From a virus: a stretch of 64,000 nt of DNA. The position numbers and the translations under genes were made by a program. The notes beneath the pieces are model-generated. The model saw only the letters and a program-made list of their open reading frames with translations, did no database searches and was not told the DNA's origin. Positions 1 through 7,420 of the stretch are shown piece by piece (within the stretch, counting starts at the first letter, position 1; the number at the start of each line of letters is the position of its first letter). The DNA is taken from positions 1-64,000 of IMG/VR virus record IMGVR_UViG_3300021437_000013. One strand, written 5' to 3'.

Positions 1-108
1 TGATAGTACAATCAATGCACCAAACCCACAACCTGCTAAAAATAAGAAAGTAAAGAATAAGTAATCATCAAATAGTATATGTAACGCTACTTGTGCAACT
101 GATATCAT
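1..108 (-). CDS. Small membrane protein, 3' end beyond window
   Basis: The first 36 codons of a minus-strand gene are visible and read off the left edge, so the product is partial. It starts at an ATG at 108 with a strong AGGAGG Shine-Dalgarno. From about residue 16 the sequence is hydrophobic (FFTFLFLAGCGFGALIVL), consistent with one transmembrane segment. It follows the membrane-anchored protein at 117-569 in the same operon. A holin or other lysis role is possible by position but nothing proves it. Confidence 0.6.
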   Translation of the reverse strand, partial: MISVAQVALHILFDDYLFFTFLFLAGCGFGALIVLS

Positions 109-116
109 ATAACCTC

Positions 117-569
117 CTAAAACTCTATAGTAAGCCCCACACCAACTTTCTTGTCGGTAGTTACCATCCCTGTAATTGATAGACTACCATAAACAGGGAT
201 TGTAGTCAATAGCCCAAAACTATGTTCGACTTTCCAAGGGTCAAAGGCAATAACTCCAAGCTGTATACCTCTATTAGATACTGTCTTAGTAGTTTCTTTT
301 GTGGCCGTTATATTAGTATCTTTATTATCTGTAGCATGTGTATCTTCCGAGATAGTAGTTTCTTTAGTTGAACTACCGTCTTTATTCTTATGCTCAATAA
401 TCCTAACATTCTTTTTCTTATCTTCCACTTTAACTTCTTTAATAACTTCCACAAGTTTCTCTACTGTCTTAATCTCCACTTTAGCTTTAGGTTGTAATAC
501 AAACCTACCAATAAGTAAAGCTATAATTACAGCTATAATACAAATCTTGTTTTCTTTAATCTTATCCAT
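117..569 (-). CDS. Membrane-anchored periplasmic protein, unknown function
   Basis: A 150-residue protein. The ATG at 569 (MDKIKENK) was chosen because an AGGAG lies just upstream and it falls right after the dUTPase stop; a longer reading would overlap dUTPase. Residues 8-22 form a transmembrane helix (ICIIAVIIALLIGRF). A charged stretch rich in Val, Lys and Glu follows (VEIKTVEKLVEVIKEVKVE), then a Thr/Asp-rich linker and a C-terminal beta-rich part. The layout, an inner-membrane anchor with a periplasmic body, is common among small phage proteins near lysis genes and would fit a spanin-like or exclusion role, but I recognise no family. Confidence 0.7.
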   Translation of the reverse strand: MDKIKENKICIIAVIIALLIGRFVLQPKAKVEIKTVEKLVEVIKEVKVEDKKKNVRIIEHKNKDGSSTKETTISEDTHATDNKDTNITATKETTKTVSNRGIQLGVIAFDPWKVEHSFGLLTTIPVYGSLSITGMVTTDKKVGVGLTIEF

Positions 570-570
570 G

Positions 571-996
571 TTATACTCCTGTACTTCCAAACCCACCTTC
601 GCCACGGTCTGTACTTGTTAATTCTTCTACCTCTTCAAATGTAACTTCTGGCAATGGTAATACTACCAGTTGACCTATCTTATCCCCGACTTTATAAACA
701 TTATTACCATATGGCTTAATAGTATTAAAGCGTAACTTCAACTCCCCAACGTACGACTCGTCCACAAGTCCAATTGAGTTACAAAGACTTAAATCCATCT
801 TAGAGATACTACTTCTCGGGAATAATAATCCACAATGTCCGCTTGGTAATTCAATTGCAATACCCGTACCATACTCAATATAGGAATCAGTAATATTAAC
901 TGATACGGCCACTAAGTCTGCTCCGGCATCTGTTGCATGTGCTCTTGTTGGCATAACTGCTTCTGGTACTAATTTCTTAAACTTTATATTACTCAT
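571..996 (-). CDS. dut: dUTPase (deoxyuridine 5'-triphosphate nucleotidohydrolase)
   Basis: Hydrolyses dUTP to dUMP and pyrophosphate, keeping uracil out of DNA and feeding dUMP to thymidylate synthesis. All five trimeric dUTPase motifs are present in a 141-residue protein: HATDAGADL (about 20-28), FPRSSISK (about 59-66), IGLVDESYVGEL (about 74-85), VGDKIGQLVVLPL (about 102-114) and the C-terminal RGEGGFGSTG. The ATG at 996 is preferred over an upstream one because AAAGGAGG precedes it. The 5' end overlaps the stop of the gene upstream by a few bases. With ThyX, RNR and dCMP deaminase in the same window it forms a dTTP-supply set. Confidence 0.96.
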   Translation of the reverse strand: MSNIKFKKLVPEAVMPTRAHATDAGADLVAVSVNITDSYIEYGTGIAIELPSGHCGLLFPRSSISKMDLSLCNSIGLVDESYVGELKLRFNTIKPYGNNVYKVGDKIGQLVVLPLPEVTFEEVEELTSTDRGEGGFGSTGV

Positions 997-1216
997 GTGC
1001 AATTCCTCCTTTAACTCTTTTGACTGCAAAACCATATACTAACACACCCTTATGAAACAAGTCAACCGGTAAGAAAGATAGGTTATCGCTTTCAGGAATA
1101 GTGACCGCTTTATATAAACTGCCGGGGTGACCACCAATTGCCACTTTGGCTTCGCCTATGTATTCTAACTGTTCAATAAAAGATACTGGCATCGGATTGT
1201 CAATAAATAAAAGCAT
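989..1216 (-). CDS. Small unknown protein, paralogue of its neighbour
   Basis: 75 residues. It starts by a TAATG overlap with the stop of the gene at 1216-1473 and runs into dUTPase. Its middle (SLYKAV, then LPVDLFHK) aligns with NLYKVD and VPVDVEYF in the 1216-1473 product, so the two look like a tandem duplication. Function not recognised. Translational coupling suggests expression with dUTPase. Confidence 0.75.
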   Translation of the reverse strand: MLLFIDNPMPVSFIEQLEYIGEAKVAIGGHPGSLYKAVTIPESDNLSFLPVDLFHKGVLVYGFAVKRVKGGIAHE

Positions 1217-1473
1217 TATAATTTCTCCAAGATTTCGTTAGTTGATGGTATATACAAGCTGTAATATAAATATGCTGTAATTGTCTGTAGTCCTTTATCT
1301 CTGGTAAAGTATTCAACATCGACGGGAACCATTATATATCCTGAATGTTCGATAGCTCCGTCAACTTTGTATAAGTTACCATCCACAGGTGTTCCGTATA
1401 ATCTTCCTCTTCCTTCAATAGTTAAAGAAGACTTAATGTTGTTTGGTAAATCGTTAATCTCAAATATATACAT
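1216..1473 (-). CDS. Small unknown protein, paralogue of its neighbour
   Basis: 85 residues, with AGGGG before the ATG at 1473. It shares the G-x-LY-x-x-P and VPVD pattern with the downstream 75-residue product; N-termini are also alike (short hydrophobic strand, then IND-x-P against IDN-P). No catalytic motif is visible. It sits between the M15 peptidase and dUTPase in a tightly packed leftward operon. Confidence 0.75.
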   Translation of the reverse strand: MYIFEINDLPNNIKSSLTIEGRGRLYGTPVDGNLYKVDGAIEHSGYIMVPVDVEYFTRDKGLQTITAYLYYSLYIPSTNEILEKL

Positions 1474-1479
1474 AATCCC

Positions 1480-1914
1480 CTACGGTTTAAACCAACGTGT
1501 TCCACCAGATACATAACTACTAAAAGGTTTATTTTGAGCATGAAGCCAGTTTGAATTGCCTTCTTCAAAGAATAGGTTAGCTTCATCTGCCGCTTCTCTA
1601 CCCTCTTTAGTATCTTTAAGCCACTTAGTAATTAACAATCTGGCATCAGCAATATCTACGGCCGCCGCATTTGTAACTGTTTCAAGGTGCTTTGATTTCA
1701 TCGGTATCTTAGATTGGTCTGTAATACCTTTCTGTGCGTAAATCCGTAAATGGTCTTGTAATGTTCTTACACCAGATGTTACAGTCATTGGCTTACCATA
1801 CTTAGTACGGATTATATTAATCTTAATTAATAAGTCTTGTTCTTCTTTAAGCTTATCACTGTCTAAGTCTTCGGGTTTAATCCCACAATGTATTATTTCT
1901 TCTAATGTTAGCAT
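1480..1914 (-). CDS. M15-family peptidase, probable endolysin
   Basis: 144 residues, resembling phage D-Ala-D-Ala carboxypeptidase/L-Ala-D-Glu endopeptidases that cut peptidoglycan stems. Visible motifs are SGVRT (about 47-51), SKHLET then AAAVDI (candidate zinc ligands His and Asp at about 76 and 88) and WLH (about 123-125, third ligand). The ATG at 1914 is preferred to one at 1950 because TAGAGG, overlapping the upstream stop, precedes it. There is no signal peptide, so export would need a holin; membrane proteins at 1-108 and 117-569 lie nearby. An independent transglycosylase is at 10300-10728. Confidence 0.85.
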   Translation of the reverse strand: MLTLEEIIHCGIKPEDLDSDKLKEEQDLLIKINIIRTKYGKPMTVTSGVRTLQDHLRIYAQKGITDQSKIPMKSKHLETVTNAAAVDIADARLLITKWLKDTKEGREAADEANLFFEEGNSNWLHAQNKPFSSYVSGGTRWFKP

Positions 1915-1921
1915 AAAACCT

Positions 1922-2251
1922 CTATATATGAAAGTTGGCTTGTTTAGCATCTATTAAATGAGTACCACGGAACTTTAGCATACTATTTGTATTCTTTATT
2001 AAGAATAAAGACTCTGCACCGTTATTAAAAATGCAAGTAATAAATGTTGATGCTAATCTACCAAGTGCCACATCTCTACCAATCTTCTTATTAAAGTTAT
2101 CTTTAGGATGACATACTGAAATACCAATCTTAACAAAGAACTCTTCACCAGTAGAACAAGTGCGAATACTATTTAAATCATCCTCTTCTATCTCTATTAC
2201 TAATGTTCCATTTACTGTACTATTCCGTTTGTGTAAAAACATCTGTTTCAT
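1922..2251 (-). CDS. Conserved-looking phage protein of unknown function
   Basis: 109 residues, starting by TAATG overlap with the preceding gene. The core has the pattern VCHPKDNFNKKIGRDVALGRL, which resembles a hypothetical protein I associate with many phage genomes; this is memory of a pattern and not a search result. A short acidic start and a mixed alpha/beta body can be inferred. No enzyme motif is visible. Confidence 0.75.
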   Translation of the reverse strand: MKQMFLHKRNSTVNGTLVIEIEEDDLNSIRTCSTGEEFFVKIGISVCHPKDNFNKKIGRDVALGRLASTFITCIFNNGAESLFLIKNTNSMLKFRGTHLIDAKQANFHI

Positions 2252-2490
2252 TATTCTTCCTCGTTTTGAATCTTAAACTTGATACTTTGTTCTAATATGT
2301 CACACTCTTCACCAGTGCAGCTTAAAAGCTTTAAAAGGGCTATAGCCTCGTCGGGGTCATTATGGAACATCTCATGAGGGGTCATCGTGTAGAACATCTT
2401 ATTCGGGCTATTAAGCCACTCATATCGCATATCTTCATCTGGCAATAAGTTAGATACCAAAGCATCAAACTCTAATTCTCTTAATGGCAT
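2251..2490 (-). CDS. Small acidic unknown protein
   Basis: 79 residues with TAGGAG ahead of the ATG at 2490. It is acidic (LPDEDMRYEW, NDPDEAIALL, EECDILEQ) and has no transmembrane segment. It is translationally coupled to the next gene by TAATG. Function not recognised. Confidence 0.7.
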   Translation of the reverse strand: MPLRELEFDALVSNLLPDEDMRYEWLNSPNKMFYTMTPHEMFHNDPDEAIALLKLLSCTGEECDILEQSIKFKIQNEEE

Positions 2491-2491
2491 A

Positions 2492-2614
2492 CTAATCTCC
2501 TAAATTATCCATTACCACCCTAAACAAGGTAATAACTATCATTATAGGCATAACTACAATGAATATAGTTAGGCTTAAGAAAAACTTAAGAAGTACAAAG
2601 GCTGCATCTAACAT
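2492..2614 (-). CDS. 40-residue single-pass membrane protein
   Basis: Short ORF from an ATG at 2614 with GGAGG at ideal spacing. It is almost entirely one hydrophobic helix (LSLTIFIVVMPIMIVITLF) with a short charged tail. It is the first gene downstream of the leftward promoter at 2634-2662. Possibly a lysis accessory or membrane modulator; size and composition alone do not decide. Confidence 0.65.
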   Translation of the reverse strand: MLDAAFVLLKFFLSLTIFIVVMPIMIVITLFRVVMDNLGD

Positions 2615-2633
2615 ATAGACCTCCAATGTTTCT

Positions 2634-2662
2634 ATCTTAGCATACTAATATTAACGTGTCAA
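2634..2662 (-). promoter_or_regulatory. Sigma-70-type promoter, leftward
   Basis: On the minus strand: TTGACA (2657-2662), 17-bp spacer, TAAGAT (2634-2639). It drives the block from 2614 leftwards. The rightward late-type element at 2670-2684 starts eight bases away, so the two promoters are back to back. Confidence 0.7.
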
Positions 2663-2669
2663 TACCCAC

Positions 2670-2684
2670 TTAACAACTTATATA
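2670..2684 (+). promoter_or_regulatory. Late promoter element (TTAACAACTTATATA)
   Basis: Matches the first nine bases of the recurrent late element; the 3' half diverges. It lies directly before the AGGAG of the lone plus-strand gene 2697-3257, and is the only copy outside 13.9-51.5 kb. Confidence 0.6.
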
Positions 2685-2696
2685 TAGGAGAGTTTT

Positions 2697-3257
2697 ATGG
2701 ATGATGTAGACGATATCTTAGCACAAAAGAAGAAACAAGCTGCTTTATTGGCTTTAGCTCAAATAAGAGATGCCCAACCAGAGGCAAGTCAACCTTCTAT
2801 GGTCGTCAAAGGTGAAACACCTGATGAAGCTTCTGCACGTTTAACTGCTGATACTCAAAAGCACATTGAAGACAATGAAAACTCCCCAATGGGATATGCT
2901 AACCAATTAGCTTCTAAATTTGGATTACTTAAGAAGATGCTTGGTTCATCTGCTGAAAACTACGGTGTACCAGCTAACACTGTTGACCAAGACATACCAA
3001 AAATGGCTACTCTTAATAATGTTGCATTTGATAAGAACAAAGCTGATGTTCAAGATATTCAGAATAAAAGAAATGCAATACTTGCCATGGCACAAGCTAA
3101 CCAAGTTCAACAAGCAGTAAAGCCACAACAAGATGCTACAGCGGTAATGGCTCAATCACTTCAATCTAACCCTGACTTGGCTAACTCAATGGCTAATAAT
3201 GATGATATGAAGAAAGCTGAGATGTTAAAGAATTGGGCTAAGACTTTAGGCCGTTAG
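2697..3257 (+). CDS. Unknown protein with virion-like composition, lone plus-strand gene in the left block
   Basis: 186 residues, start after TAGGAG. It is rich in Ala, Gln, Asp and Asn with helical repeats (ILAMAQANQVQQAVKPQQ, MAQSLQSNPDLANSMANN), a composition shared with the ejection-type proteins at 48611-54585. It is the only plus-strand gene among leftward genes and carries the late promoter element, which suggests late expression and a structural or ejection role. No enzyme motif is visible. Confidence 0.8.
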   Translation: MDDVDDILAQKKKQAALLALAQIRDAQPEASQPSMVVKGETPDEASARLTADTQKHIEDNENSPMGYANQLASKFGLLKKMLGSSAENYGVPANTVDQDIPKMATLNNVAFDKNKADVQDIQNKRNAILAMAQANQVQQAVKPQQDATAVMAQSLQSNPDLANSMANNDDMKKAEMLKNWAKTLGR

Positions 3258-3298
3258 TCTTAAATAGATTAACGCACAAATAATAAACATTATACCAA

Positions 3299-3520
3299 TC
3301 ACACACTAACACCTTGAATTTTAATTTCTGACTGTTTTCCGTTCTCATCAACGAGTATAACCCTACCGCCTTTTTTTAAAGCGTTCAAGACTGTATCGGC
3401 AATATCTACGGCCAGTTCAAGTGCATCCGTTTTTGTTTTCAAGTTAGCATCTTTCTTTATTCTATCAACTTTACTAACTGTTCCCTTAAACATTTCAGTT
3501 TGAATAATCGTAGTTGTCAT
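3299..3520 (-). CDS. Small unknown protein, possibly DNA-binding
   Basis: 73 residues. The start overlaps the upstream stop as ATGA. Residues about 26-73 read as two helices then a beta strand (TDALELAVDIADTVLNALK, then GGRVILVDENG), a layout that loosely recalls small ribbon-helix-helix regulators. The resemblance is weak. Confidence 0.65.
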   Translation of the reverse strand: MTTTIIQTEMFKGTVSKVDRIKKDANLKTKTDALELAVDIADTVLNALKKGGRVILVDENGKQSEIKIQGVSV

Positions 3521-4176
3521 ACACCTATTCCGTATAGTTTACAAATTGGAAACTCTTTACTATTACCGCCATGGTATATAGTCATTAACTCTTTTAAATA
3601 TTCTTCACCGTACAAACCTTTCATCTTCTTTTCATAATAAGAATGAATGGCTCTTAGTAAGAAGTTCCTATTCTTTTGTGGGAATAAGCTTATGAAGTCA
3701 AGAATCTTGCCGCTTGTTTGGTCTTTACTTTGATTACAGCTTATAATCAGGTTAATTAAAAAGAACGGTAGGAATAGATATGCTAATATTGAATCAGCAC
3801 ACAATCCAAAAATAAAGTAATTAGCTGGATTGAATGGTAGGAATCTTGTAATGTCGGTAGACTTCCCTTTAGTATTATCATAAGTACCAAGATGACGCAG
3901 TAAATACTTCCATATCTGTTTTGCATGGCCAGTATTATACGCTTTAGAGAATGATGTTATTGCAATAAGCTCGTCGTGGCTTGTTGTTTTAACTAAAGTT
4001 GGATTCCTGTTATATAATCCATCTTCTACTTTACAAACGCTCAAATGTTTATTCATTAATAAAACCTTATCTTTATCATCAGTGAGGAATAAGTAGGTAA
4101 CTAAGAATAATCCGGCATTTTCGGATTCTTTATCTAAGTCTGTCACTAATCCATTTTCAACTGTAAAATAATTCAT
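3517..4176 (-). CDS. Unknown phage protein, 219 aa
   Basis: Start after AGGAG. Notable stretches are TSHDELIAI (about 64-72), FNPANYFIFGL and a hydrophobic segment about 125-142 (ADSILAYLFLPFFLINLII) that could be a membrane helix. I associate the HDE-plus-NPANY pattern with proteins of unknown function in several phages, from memory only. It is coupled to 3299-3520 and separated from thyX by the HNH gene insertion. Confidence 0.75.
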   Translation of the reverse strand: MNYFTVENGLVTDLDKESENAGLFLVTYLFLTDDKDKVLLMNKHLSVCKVEDGLYNRNPTLVKTTSHDELIAITSFSKAYNTGHAKQIWKYLLRHLGTYDNTKGKSTDITRFLPFNPANYFIFGLCADSILAYLFLPFFLINLIISCNQSKDQTSGKILDFISLFPQKNRNFLLRAIHSYYEKKMKGLYGEEYLKELMTIYHGGNSKEFPICKLYGIGV

Positions 4177-4188
4177 ATAACTCCTACA

Positions 4189-4992
4189 TTAAAACATGAT
4201 ACCATAATACTTATTTTTAATCAACTTATCTGATTTAATTAAATTATAAATGCTACAGCTCTTTTTAAATCCAAGAAAGTCGCAAGCATCTTTAGTATTT
4301 AAAAAAGAAATAAAAGGTTCTCTATTAATATTGTAAAGAGTAACTCTTCTTTTTACATCTTTTAGAAAAGTCTTTCTGTCTTTAGTATTTTCTATAATAT
4401 CCTTTATTGATTTATTTCTATACTTATATTTTTTATGTGCCGTATCATATTTTATATTATACAAGATACACCACTCCATTAGAGTTTTTTCTTGGCCGTT
4501 ATATTCTAAATAAATAGTACAGTCTCTATTATGAATTTGTTCTAGTGGAGTAGCCCATCTACAATTTTCCTTAAAATAACCTTTATTGTTGTCTATTCTG
4601 TCTATAGATAAACCATTCGATTCTCCCATATCCTCAAAGAAATTTTCAAAACTATTAAACCATCTACTACACATTGTTATATTTCTATCTCTATAACACT
4701 TAGAACTTAAATCATTTCTTCTTCCAGAAGTTCTCCCTTTTATTTGCGACCATATTCTATACTCTCTTGTTTTACTTTTACCATGAGTCTTGACTATTGA
4801 TGAGTGGTTACACCAGCAAATTTTTGTATATTCGCTTTTAGATATTAACGTATTTGTGCTTCTTATAATATCTTTTCCACACTCGCACCGACACTTCCAA
4901 TGCGCTTTTGAGTTTTTTACACTACCTTCCGCTAAACCTACTACTTCTAATTTTCCGAATACCCGTCCTGTTAAATCATTAAAATATTCCAT
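4189..4992 (-). CDS. Free-standing HNH homing endonuclease
   Basis: 267 residues. The N-terminus has a zinc-finger-like part (CRCECG, then ICWCNHS), followed by an HNH core with DRIDNNKGY and NCRWAT (about 140-160), typical of phage and intron HNH nucleases. The C-terminal part (SFLNTKDACDFLGF) resembles NUMOD-type DNA-binding helices. It would make a site-specific double-strand break to spread itself. It lies between thyX and the 219-residue gene in an otherwise tightly packed operon, and looks more AT-rich and Lys/Asn-rich than its neighbours, fitting a recent insertion. Confidence 0.88.
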   Translation of the reverse strand: MEYFNDLTGRVFGKLEVVGLAEGSVKNSKAHWKCRCECGKDIIRSTNTLISKSEYTKICWCNHSSIVKTHGKSKTREYRIWSQIKGRTSGRRNDLSSKCYRDRNITMCSRWFNSFENFFEDMGESNGLSIDRIDNNKGYFKENCRWATPLEQIHNRDCTIYLEYNGQEKTLMEWCILYNIKYDTAHKKYKYRNKSIKDIIENTKDRKTFLKDVKRRVTLYNINREPFISFLNTKDACDFLGFKKSCSIYNLIKSDKLIKNKYYGIMF

Positions 4993-5000
4993 TTGTTCTC

Positions 5001-5621
5001 CTAAGTATCAAATATAATAGGTATCTTACTTTGTAGTATAGCTCCGATCTCTGTAGCTAAAAATCTAATCTCATCTTGTGCTTTTTTTGTTCTTCTCTTT
5101 TTAAGAAAGTCTCGCCATAACCTTAAGTTTCCCGTCATAACCATTTCAACCATAACAGCGTTATTAAGTGCGTTACGAGCTACTTGTGGCTTAAGTCCTG
5201 ATGTTGATAAGCTGATATAAAATTTCTCACAGCTTTCCATAGCTTGACAAAATAAAAATTGTTGCTCTGTAGTCCACTTATGATAATCCATAGGAGTAAT
5301 AAACTCAACACCATCTGGGTATTTATCTGTACGAGTAAAGTTACAAAATCTCTGACTTCTTGCCGAGTATGAAAATAATCTATGCCGTACTATTTGGTTA
5401 TGACATGCTCTACTACATTTAATTTTAACGCTTACAGATGCATGTTCTATAACACTCTCGTGAGCACTTTCTAATATTTTAGATAAGAGAACAGTATGAC
5501 TATTTTCATTTACTTTGTCATTGGAGTCATAACAAACTCTTGTTGCATGTTCAATATGACGGAGAACTGCTACTCCGTCAATATCAGTAATCAATTCTAC
5601 ACTAGGATTAATTAGCTTCAT
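5001..5621 (-). CDS. thyX: Flavin-dependent thymidylate synthase ThyX
   Basis: Converts dUMP to dTMP using FAD, NADPH and methylene-tetrahydrofolate. The 206-residue protein has the family signature RHRLFSYSARSQRF (about 79-92, pattern RHR-x7-S-x-R) and HESVIEH (about 54-60). RNALNNA and NLRLWRDFLKKR further on match the C-terminal substrate and flavin region. Length fits the family. The 5' end overlaps the gene upstream by 14 bases. It works downstream of dUTPase, dCMP deaminase and RNR. Confidence 0.96.
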   Translation of the reverse strand: MKLINPSVELITDIDGVAVLRHIEHATRVCYDSNDKVNENSHTVLLSKILESAHESVIEHASVSVKIKCSRACHNQIVRHRLFSYSARSQRFCNFTRTDKYPDGVEFITPMDYHKWTTEQQFLFCQAMESCEKFYISLSTSGLKPQVARNALNNAVMVEMVMTGNLRLWRDFLKKRRTKKAQDEIRFLATEIGAILQSKIPIIFDT

Positions 5622-5802
5622 TTACTGAACCTGTTTCTTTTGTGATAAAATCAAAAAACTCAACATTTGATGTAAGACCAGTAGCCGCAAGAATCTCTTT
5701 GCGAGATTGTACTAAACTATCACTTATAACCGCTGCATCCTTTGTTTTACTTTCTTCTAAAAAAGTTTTCCATTCATTAATTTCTTTACTAAAATCTTTC
5801 AT
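5608..5802 (-). CDS. Small unknown protein upstream of thyX
   Basis: 64 residues, predicted mostly helical and charged (EINEWKTFLEESKTKDAA), ending in overlap with the thyX start. The leader (AATAGGAGAATATT before ATG) is nearly identical to that of the gene at 5847-6089, a sign of local duplication. Function not recognised. Confidence 0.7.
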   Translation of the reverse strand: MKDFSKEINEWKTFLEESKTKDAAVISDSLVQSRKEILAATGLTSNVEFFDFITKETGSVNEAN

Positions 5803-5846
5803 AATATTCTCCTATTTTAAACTTGAAGCCACAAGTAAAACTTGCG

Positions 5847-6089
5847 TTATGGGTGCCACTTTATTTTTACACCACTACTAGTAAAAGTTACTCTAAACCC
5901 TCTATCCTCTAATAGTTCACGATTATTATTACTAACATAATCTACGATAATGTGAGACTTTCCATCGTAAGCTGCATCAAATAATATGTTTAATAAAAGT
6001 ATAATTTCATTATCCTTTTTTTGTTCTAGCACTCTCTCTGTAATTTTTGCCAAAATATTAGCATTGAGTTTTTCTAACGATCTATTCAT
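5847..6089 (-). CDS. Small unknown protein, paralogue of 6104-6352
   Basis: 80 residues. Helical N-terminal half, then a short alpha/beta part reading LLEDRGFRV and ending in VKIKWHP. The same order (A-x-x-G, V-S, E-x-L, RGF, KISW) occurs in the 82-residue product upstream, so the two are probably tandem paralogues. Function unknown. Confidence 0.75.
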   Translation of the reverse strand: MNRSLEKLNANILAKITERVLEQKKDNEIILLLNILFDAAYDGKSHIIVDYVSNNNRELLEDRGFRVTFTSSGVKIKWHP

Positions 6090-6103
6090 AATATTCTCCT
6101 ATT

Positions 6104-6352
6104 TTAAGTTTTAGAAAGCTTATACCAAGATATCTTCATAATGGTATTGAGAGTGTGTAGTTCTTTTACCTCTTCTATTGTGAAACCTCTAGAGTATAAA
6201 AACTCAGCACTCTGCACACTCAACCATCTCACTAAAACACAACAATCACCTTGGATTGCTGCATTATGTATTTCTTTCATTACTTTATTAATGCGTTCTC
6301 GCTCGGCAATTTCTGCCATTTTTTTAGCCGTAAACTCTTCTTGTTCTATCAT
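6104..6352 (-). CDS. Small unknown protein, paralogue of 5847-6089
   Basis: 82 residues, GAGG before the ATG at 6352. It contains AAIQGD, FLYSRGFTIEEV and IMKISWYK, matching the order of conserved points in the downstream neighbour. A small alpha/beta fold of unknown role. The start overlaps the upstream stop as ATGA. Confidence 0.75.
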   Translation of the reverse strand: MIEQEEFTAKKMAEIAERERINKVMKEIHNAAIQGDCCVLVRWLSVQSAEFLYSRGFTIEEVKELHTLNTIMKISWYKLSKT

Positions 6353-6591
6353 ATATACCTCTTTTTTAGAGTTGTGCCTAATTTCTCTAATGATTGCATA
6401 ATAAGAAGCTCTTCTAACTGTTCAAATATCAAGTCCTGTAAACTGGTCAAACTCCCTCCAGCTCTAATGTAATAATCAGTACAATCAACAAAGCTTTCAC
6501 TACATTTACATTCTACAAACTCACCAGAGTAATTACTATAGATTAAGTCTTCACATTTATTACAGAAGTATCTATCGTATCTATTACTCAT
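6349..6591 (-). CDS. Small zinc-ribbon protein, paralogue of 6584-6796
   Basis: 80 residues beginning MSNRYDRYFCNKCEDLIY. Cysteines in CNKC and CKC (about 10-13 and 28-30) could bind one zinc. The C-terminal half (LTSLQDLIFEQLEELLI) is helical. It is clearly related to the neighbour beginning MSNKYVRCTCTNCEDFIY. Role unknown. Confidence 0.78.
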   Translation of the reverse strand: MSNRYDRYFCNKCEDLIYSNYSGEFVECKCSESFVDCTDYYIRAGGSLTSLQDLIFEQLEELLIMQSLEKLGTTLKKRYI

Positions 6592-6796
6592 ATACTTTAT
6601 CTCCTAGATATAACTTAATTAAATCTTCATATATCAAGTCTTGAATCTTCATTCTATCGTCAGTGTATCTTAAAAATCCGAATCTAGCTTTATCTGAACC
6701 AAAGTCGCACTTACAACGTACATAATCCCCTTCATATCTACAGTAGATAAAATCTTCACAATTAGTACAAGTACATCTAACGTATTTGTTACTCAT
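6584..6796 (-). CDS. Small zinc-ribbon protein, paralogue of 6349-6591
   Basis: 70 residues. CTNC and CKC motifs are followed by a helical MKIQDLIYEDLIKLYL, in the same order as the neighbour. It starts by ATGA overlap with the stop of the MGCDIH protein and its end overlaps the next start, so four genes here are translationally chained. Confidence 0.78.
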   Translation of the reverse strand: MSNKYVRCTCTNCEDFIYCRYEGDYVRCKCDFGSDKARFGFLRYTDDRMKIQDLIYEDLIKLYLGDKVYE

Positions 6797-7254
6797 GAGT
6801 CAAACCCCATAACAAGATACATATTATCATAGTTTTCAGCTAATGTATTCATCTCACTACTAATAGCGTACAATACACCTAATACATAATTAGTATACTC
6901 TATCTCTTCCGTGTTGTCAACAACTTCGTCATCATCTTTATGACAAGGGCAACAACACTTAATTTGTGCTGGCTTCTCTGCACTGATTCTTTTAGATAAC
7001 TCGGCAATCTCATCTAAGCTTAAGTAAGTAAAAGAATGGTCACCAAGTAAAGCATCACCATCGGGAAACAGCTCTTTCATTTTATCGGTTAATCCTCTGC
7101 CAATTACACCATCAAGCGGCCTAATAAGATTACTTCTTACCCCTGCTAATGCTCCAAACAGTACATAGCTTCTAACGTCAATAACATCAACTTCTACTAC
7201 TTTAAGTTCACCTTGCTTTTCAGCTACATATGTTGCATGTATATCACAACCCAT
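6793..7254 (-). CDS. MGCDIH-family phage protein, unknown function
   Basis: 153 residues. The ATG at 7254 is chosen because the protein then begins MGCDIHATYVAEKQ, the usual start of a widespread phage hypothetical family (known to me by pattern), and GGGAG precedes it; an earlier ATG at 7266 is possible. Further family-like points are RSYVLFGALAGVR and GDHSFTYLSLDEI. A Cys-rich insert (KCCCPCHKDDDE) may bind metal. Confidence 0.8.
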   Translation of the reverse strand: MGCDIHATYVAEKQGELKVVEVDVIDVRSYVLFGALAGVRSNLIRPLDGVIGRGLTDKMKELFPDGDALLGDHSFTYLSLDEIAELSKRISAEKPAQIKCCCPCHKDDDEVVDNTEEIEYTNYVLGVLYAISSEMNTLAENYDNMYLVMGFDS

Positions 7255-7420
7255 AAACACTCCCATCTACTATAATCTTCATTGCCTCATCGAACGTGAT
7301 AGTTGACGGATTATCTTTCTGAATCCATCCAAACCCGAAATCAACTGGCCGTACACCAAACATTACAAACATCTTTTCATACACGGCTTCCATTTCTGGG
7401 TTCTCTACTTTATCACTCAT
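7244..7420 (-). CDS. 58-residue unknown protein
   Basis: Begins MSDKVENPEMEAVYEK at 7420 with ATGA overlap of the upstream stop, and ends a few bases inside the MGCDIH gene. It contains VRPVDFGFGWIQKDNPST. The clean overlaps at both ends are the main evidence that it is a gene; without it a 150-base gap would break the operon. Confidence 0.7.
   Translation of the reverse strand: MSDKVENPEMEAVYEKMFVMFGVRPVDFGFGWIQKDNPSTITFDEAMKIIVDGSVYGL

Noticed and set aside
6141-6472. Plus-strand frames in the small-gene chain
   Set aside because: They oppose tightly coupled minus-strand genes with ATGA overlaps and lack ribosome sites.
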